From: Crystallibacter permensis
GTDB taxonomy: Bacteria > Actinomycetota > Actinomycetes > Actinomycetales > Micrococcaceae
Direction: 5' to 3'
Assembly: GCF_025960875.1 (NCBI RefSeq)
Contig: NZ_JAODLR010000012.1
Span: forward strand, 62,001 to 126,000
DNA length: 64,000 nt
The notes beneath the pieces were generated by a model. The model was not told where the DNA came from. It saw only the letters and a program-made list of their open reading frames with translations, and ran no database searches. Numbering within the stretch: the stretch's first letter is position 1; each line of letters starts with the position of its first letter. The translations under genes were made by a program, and so were the position numbers. Below, in pieces: positions 60,008 to 64,000 of the stretch.

Positions 60008-60853
60008 ATGCCCACGTTCAGAAACAGCCGCGCCGCAGCACTGCCTGCAAAACTTTCCCGCTCCTGGCTCCTCGCCTCGGCCGCCGACGAAGGCAATTTC
60101 GCTCCGGCGTTGGCGTCGGAAGCCGATTCGGTGATCTTCGACATGGAAGACGCAGTGCCGGCGCCAGGCAAGGCTGAAGCGCGCGAACGCGTGGTGGAAG
60201 CGCTGTCCACCGGCATGACGGCCTGGGTCCGGGTCAACGGCATCGATACCGAGTACTGGGCCGATGACCTCGCCGCGCTGTCCAAGGCTCCGGGTTTGCG
60301 CGGTGTCATGCTGGCCATGACCGAGCGCCCGGACCAGGTCACCCACACCGCCATGCGGCTGCAGGCCGGCACACCGGTGCTCGCGCTCATCGAATCGGCC
60401 ATCGGCGTTGAGAACGCCACCGACATTGCGTGCGCTCCAGGCACCTTCCGGCTGGCCTTCGGCGTGGGCGACTTCCGCAAAGACACCGGCGCCAGCGACG
60501 ATCCGATGGCGCTGGCCTACGCACGCTCCCGCCTGGTGATCGCGTCCCGCGTGGGGCAGCTGCCCGGCCCGATCGACGGCCCCACCGTGGGCGCGCTGGG
60601 CGATGACCTGAAGCAGGCCTGCAAGGTCACGGCGTCCATGGGCATGACCGGCAAGCTGTGCCTGCTGCTGGATGCCGCTGACACGATCAACAAGTCGCTT
60701 TCGCCGAGCGAGTCCGAAATCCGCTGGGCGCACGAACTTCTGGAGGCACATGCCGCCGGCGCCGTGGTGGGCGACGGCTCCTACCTGCCGCGACTGGCCC
60801 GCGCCGAAAAGATCTCCTCGCTGGCCGACTCCTACGGACTCTGGAACGCGTAG
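60008..60853 (+). CDS. HpcH/HpaI-CitE family lyase/aldolase
   Basis: A 281-residue TIM barrel of the citrate-lyase-beta/malyl-CoA-lyase-like family. Landmarks: DSVIFDMEDAVPAPGKAEAR with metal-binding Glu/Asp, AWVRVNG, VLALIESAIGVENA, and FGVGDFRKD. Members cleave or condense short 2-oxo or CoA substrates. No partner genes (CoA transferase, dehydratase) are adjacent, so the substrate is open. It ends 19 bases from the convergent oxidoreductase gene. Confidence 0.88.
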   Translation: MPTFRNSRAAALPAKLSRSWLLASAADEGNFAPALASEADSVIFDMEDAVPAPGKAEARERVVEALSTGMTAWVRVNGIDTEYWADDLAALSKAPGLRGVMLAMTERPDQVTHTAMRLQAGTPVLALIESAIGVENATDIACAPGTFRLAFGVGDFRKDTGASDDPMALAYARSRLVIASRVGQLPGPIDGPTVGALGDDLKQACKVTASMGMTGKLCLLLDAADTINKSLSPSESEIRWAHELLEAHAAGAVVGDGSYLPRLARAEKISSLADSYGLWNA

Positions 60854-60872
60854 GTTTCCCGGGGAGCGGGAC

Positions 60873-61736
60873 CTACTGGGTAAGCAGGTCCCGGAGGCTC
60901 AGCGGCGGACGGCCGGTGAGCAGCTCGACGTCGTTGGTTGTCTTGTCCAGCTCGCCGTTGGCGATCGCCGTGTAGGTGCTTACCCACGCGTCCAGCTGCC
61001 AGCCCGGCGCGCCGTAGTGCGCCCGGGAGGCATACGCTTCCTCCACCGTTTCATTGAGGAACGACGTCGGCCGGCCCGTTGCGTCGGCAATGATGGCTGC
61101 CGCTTCGGTCAGGTTTATTGATTCCGGCCCGGTGAGCTCGTATACGAAACCGGCGTGTGCCACAGGCTGCTGCAGGATCGCCGCTGCGGCGCGGGCAACA
61201 TCCTCGCGGGCCACGAAGCCGGCCTTGCCGTCACCGGCCGGGCCGCGGATGACGCCGTTCTCGTCGGCGAAGTGCGGCAGGATGTCGGCGTAGAAGTTGT
61301 TCCGCAGCAGCGTGTGCTTGCGGCCCGTTTCCCGCAGTTTCTGTTCGGTGGCGTAGTGGGTCCGGGCCAGGGTGAAGGTGGCCTCCGGCCCGGCACCGAA
61401 GAACGAGGTGTAGACAATGTGCTCCACGCCGGCCTCGACGGCGGCGTCGATGAATGTGGAGTGCTGCTCAAGGCGGTCCTCGGACTCGGACGCGGAGACC
61501 ATGAAGAGCGTCTTGATGCCTTCCAAAGCACGGCGGGAGGCGGCCTTGTCGCCAAAGTCGGCCTGCGCCGTCGTCGTTCCTTGAAGTTTCGGGGTCTTGG
61601 CCTCATCCCGCACGATCAGTCGTGCCGGAACTCCCGCCTCGGAGAGCAGCCGGGCAACCATGCCGCCCAGGGAGCCGGTCGCTCCGGTGATAGCAGTTTC
61701 GGCGGAAGCAGACACGGTAGTGGAATCAGCGCTCAT
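60873..61736 (-). CDS. NmrA-like / NAD(P)-binding oxidoreductase
   Basis: 287 residues. N-terminal Rossmann motif AITGATGSLGGMVARLL with the atypical SDR pattern of NmrA/QorB-type proteins, which bind NAD(P) and often reduce quinones or act as redox sensors. Lys and Tyr of a classical SDR triad are not clearly placed. Monocistronic. Confidence 0.85.
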   Translation of the reverse strand: MSADSTTVSASAETAITGATGSLGGMVARLLSEAGVPARLIVRDEAKTPKLQGTTTAQADFGDKAASRRALEGIKTLFMVSASESEDRLEQHSTFIDAAVEAGVEHIVYTSFFGAGPEATFTLARTHYATEQKLRETGRKHTLLRNNFYADILPHFADENGVIRGPAGDGKAGFVAREDVARAAAAILQQPVAHAGFVYELTGPESINLTEAAAIIADATGRPTSFLNETVEEAYASRAHYGAPGWQLDAWVSTYTAIANGELDKTTNDVELLTGRPPLSLRDLLTQ

Positions 61737-61824
61737 GGTTACAGCATATTCCGCTCCGCCTTGGGGCGCGGAAGTTCACCCGGTGTTTGCCCGGCCGTTG
61801 CCGTGCGCGGCTAGCGTGGGGCGC

Positions 61825-62631
61825 GTGCCAGGTCTATTTGTAGCGCTCGGGGATAGTTTCACGGAGGGTGTGGGGGACCGCAACGCCAAGTTCCCCAACG
61901 GGGTGCGCGGCTGGGCGGACCGGGTGGCGAAGCAGTTGGGCAAGCAGGATCCGGAGTTCCGCTACGCCAACCTCGCGGTGCGCAGCAAGCGGCTGCACCA
62001 GATCGTAGCGGACCAGATCGAGCCCGCCGTGGCGATGAAGCCGACGCTGGTTTCCTTTTACGCCGGCGGCAACGACATCCTGGAACTGCGCAAGGACATG
62101 GATGCCCTGCTGCAGCAGTACGAAAATGCCGTGGCGCGGCTGGCCTCCACCGGCGCGCAGCTGCTGCTGTTCACCGGGTTCGACGTGATGCTGCCGCCGG
62201 TGCTCGAGCCGATGCGGCGCCGCAACTGGCTGTACAACGAGGCGGTGCGCGATATTGCCCGCCGGTACGATGCGCTGCTGGTTGACCACTGGGCGTTCGA
62301 GATCTACCAGGACCCGCGGATGTGGGACACCGACAAGCTGCACATGTCTCCGGTGGGGCACAAATACATGGCCGCGCAGGTGCTCTCGGCGCTCGGCGTG
62401 CTGCACACCCTCAAGCTCAAGCAATTGGAGCCGCTGGAGCGGGCCGGCTGGCGAGAGCTGGCGCGGGCGGAACGGGCCTGGCTGCGGGATTGGGTGGTGC
62501 CGATGTTCGGGCGCAAGCTCAAAGGCGTCACGCTGGGGGACAACCTGCCGCCGCGCTGGCCGGAGCCGGTGCAGGTCTCGGTGGGGCTGAAGAAGCTCGC
62601 TAAACAATCCGGCCGCGCGCCGGTCGGCTGA
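61825..62631 (+). CDS. SGNH/GDSL hydrolase
   Basis: A 268-residue esterase-fold protein without signal peptide. Block I FVALGDSFTEGVGD contains the nucleophile Ser, block III YAGGNDIL the oxyanion Asn, and block V DTDKLHMSPVGH the Asp-His pair. An additional C-terminal helical part of about 70 residues is rich in Arg/Leu. The frame is open far upstream in a shadow of the preceding gene; the GTG at 61825, which begins the conserved motif, is preferred. It probably hydrolyses a small ester; the substrate is unknown. Confidence 0.87.
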   Translation: MPGLFVALGDSFTEGVGDRNAKFPNGVRGWADRVAKQLGKQDPEFRYANLAVRSKRLHQIVADQIEPAVAMKPTLVSFYAGGNDILELRKDMDALLQQYENAVARLASTGAQLLLFTGFDVMLPPVLEPMRRRNWLYNEAVRDIARRYDALLVDHWAFEIYQDPRMWDTDKLHMSPVGHKYMAAQVLSALGVLHTLKLKQLEPLERAGWRELARAERAWLRDWVVPMFGRKLKGVTLGDNLPPRWPEPVQVSVGLKKLAKQSGRAPVG

Positions 62632-62656
62632 CCGCGGGGCCTAAACTGGTTCCATC

Positions 62657-62761
62657 ATGAAGACTATGCGCAGATTCAAAACACCCTTCGTCTGGCTCGT
62701 CGTTGTGGCCATGGTGGCCACGATCGGGGCGGGCTTCATCACGCAGTTCGCCGGGCAGTAA
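62657..62761 (+). CDS. Very small single-span membrane protein
   Basis: 34 residues: a basic start MKTMRRFKTP, one membrane span FVWLVVVAMVATIGAGFI, and the end TQFAGQ. The charge pattern suggests the N-terminus inside. It lies between the SGNH hydrolase gene and an MFS transporter gene that begins 15 bases later, so it is probably co-transcribed with the transporter. It may assist the transporter or be independent. The ribosome site (CTGGTTCC) is weak, which lowers confidence. Confidence 0.5.
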   Translation: MKTMRRFKTPFVWLVVVAMVATIGAGFITQFAGQ

Positions 62762-62776
62762 GGGGCGCAGCGAGCG

Positions 62777-64000
62777 GTGGCAATCCAGGATCCGGGCGAG
62801 ACCGGGCAGGCCTTTCCTGCGGCCCCGGACGTTTACAGCGAACCCACCCGGAAAGTTGGTCCGGGCTGGATCACCGCCATCCTGCTGACCAATCTGGGCA
62901 TCAACGCGGTCCTCTTTGCCTCGCTGCAGGTGCTGCTGGCCCAGCAGTCGCAAAGTTTCGACGCCGCCAACAAGGAAGCCGTGCTGGCACTGGCCACCGG
63001 GTTCGGTGCGGCCGTATCGCTGGTGGCCAACCCAATTGCCGGGGCGCTCAGCGACCGCACCACCTCGCGCCTGGGCCGCCGCGTCCCGTGGGTCCTCGGC
63101 GGGACCATCCTTGCCTTCGCCGCCCTGCTCATGCTCTCCGGGGCACCGAACATCGCCGTCATGGTGATCGGCTGGTGTCTGGTCCAGGCCGGCTGCAACG
63201 GGGCGTACGCCGCGGTGACCGCCACCATTCCGGACAAGGTGCCCACCCTGCAGCGCGGGCAGGTGGGCGGTCTGGCCGCCATGGGCCAGACCGTGGGCAT
63301 CGTCTTCGGTGTGGTGCTGGCCAATCTCGCCGGCGGCTTTGTCCTCGGCTACCTCTACTGCGCGGTCTTCCTGGGCGTAAGCATCATCGCGTTCCTGGTC
63401 AAGGGCCGGGACACACCGCTGGATCCGGCCCTCCGCCCGCCGTTTGTGTGGGGCCGGTTCCTGAAGAGCTTCTACATCTCCCCGGCCAAATACCCCGACT
63501 TCGGATGGGCGTGGCTGACGCGGTTCCTGGTCAACCTGGGCAACAACCTCTTCACGCTCTACCTGTTCTTCTTCCTGCAGGACGCCGTGGGCCACGCCGA
63601 TCCGGCCGTTGGCGTGCTGATCCTGACCGGCATCTACGCGATTATGGTGATGATTACCGCCGTCATCGGCGGACCGTGGAGCGACCGGCTGGGCAGGCGG
63701 AAGCCGTTCGTGATCGCCTCCGCGGTGACCATTGCGACGGCATCCATCCTGGTCGCGTTCTGGCCCAGCTGGCCCATGGCGCTCGTGGCGGCGGCGGTGC
63801 TTGGCGCCGGTTTCGGCATGTTCCTGGCGGTCGACTTCGCCCTGCTGACCCAGGTGCTGCCCAGCGCGGCGGACCGGGGCAAGGACCTGGGCGTGATCAA
63901 CGTGGCGAACTCGCTGCCGCAGGTTTTCGCTCCGCTGGTGGCGGCCCCCGTGGTGCTTTATCTGGGCGGCTACACCGCGCTGTTTGTGCTCGCCGCCGTG
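62777..64000 (+). CDS. MFS transporter (partial, runs off the window)
   Basis: 408 residues are present. It starts at GTG 62777 with a 30-residue polar N-terminus and has at least ten spans visible. The MFS loop 2-3 motif is present as GALSDRTTSRLGRRVPWVLGG, with its second copy GGPWSDRLGRRKPFVI. It resembles sugar/glycoside-type transporters of the SLC45-like branch in actinobacteria. The C-terminal end is outside the window. Confidence 0.85.
   Translation, partial: MAIQDPGETGQAFPAAPDVYSEPTRKVGPGWITAILLTNLGINAVLFASLQVLLAQQSQSFDAANKEAVLALATGFGAAVSLVANPIAGALSDRTTSRLGRRVPWVLGGTILAFAALLMLSGAPNIAVMVIGWCLVQAGCNGAYAAVTATIPDKVPTLQRGQVGGLAAMGQTVGIVFGVVLANLAGGFVLGYLYCAVFLGVSIIAFLVKGRDTPLDPALRPPFVWGRFLKSFYISPAKYPDFGWAWLTRFLVNLGNNLFTLYLFFFLQDAVGHADPAVGVLILTGIYAIMVMITAVIGGPWSDRLGRRKPFVIASAVTIATASILVAFWPSWPMALVAAAVLGAGFGMFLAVDFALLTQVLPSAADRGKDLGVINVANSLPQVFAPLVAAPVVLYLGGYTALFVLAAV

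Overview
The window is high-GC DNA (roughly 63-66 % by eye) with compact operons, many GTG starts and strong AGGAG-type ribosome sites. Gene content and protein style point to a soil actinobacterium of the Micrococcaceae, close to Arthrobacter. This is judged from protein families, not from a marker gene. It reads as chromosomal: purB, an initiator tRNA and nitrate assimilation genes are present, and I see no insertion sequence, prophage, rRNA or CRISPR array.

Layout. 1-1015: 5' part of a xanthine dehydrogenase FeS/FAD subunit gene. 1161-10478: polyol/sugar-alcohol region with a mannitol/arabinitol-type dehydrogenase, a DoxX protein, a xylulokinase gene carrying a frameshift, a SorC regulator, a binding-protein ABC importer and a zinc polyol dehydrogenase. 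GCTCA/TGAG-type dyads in front of the divergent regulator/transporter promoters and of the first dehydrogenase suggest one regulon. 10556-12622: a small protein, a DNA/RNA non-specific endonuclease and an AEC permease. 12716-23360: an aldarate island. Glucarate dehydratase and a galactarate/talarate-type dehydratase feed KdgD and a 2-oxoglutarate semialdehyde dehydrogenase; a TctCBA transporter brings in substrate; LysR and FadR-type regulators sit alongside. 23515-31558: two-gene usp/aminotransferase block, an orphan membrane protein, tRNA-fMet, a Tat-exported phosphoesterase, purB, and a WXG-like/alpha-beta hydrolase pair. 31529-36764: assimilatory nitrate reductase, its electron-transfer subunit and a NarK transporter. 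37393-42933: an aminotransferase, a branched-chain-type 2-oxoacid dehydrogenase (E1a, E1b, E2) and an RraA-family protein.

44566-47393 holds the most unusual locus. A TrmB/LuxR-like regulator faces a 44-residue exported peptide ending in AAWDW. This is followed by a stand-alone SpaB_C/Thiopep_ocin protein (the domain family that includes peptide aminoacyl-tRNA ligases, PEARLs), a translationally coupled 62-residue peptide ending in HAWQ, and three consecutive near-identical stem-loops. I cannot assign it to a known RiPP class.

48984-57738: an NMT1/SsuA-type ABC importer, a MarR regulator and an SDR-amidohydrolase-acyl-CoA dehydrogenase-MaoC operon ending in a second, permease-less binding protein. 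The motif TTGA-N4-TTCAA occurs in front of the transporter once and in front of marR/SDR twice, which ties uptake and catabolism together; the substrate is unknown. The last 6 kb holds scattered single genes (aldo/keto reductase, FMN reductase, excisionase-like HTH protein, CitE-like lyase, NmrA-like oxidoreductase, SGNH hydrolase), a tiny membrane protein and the start of an MFS transporter.
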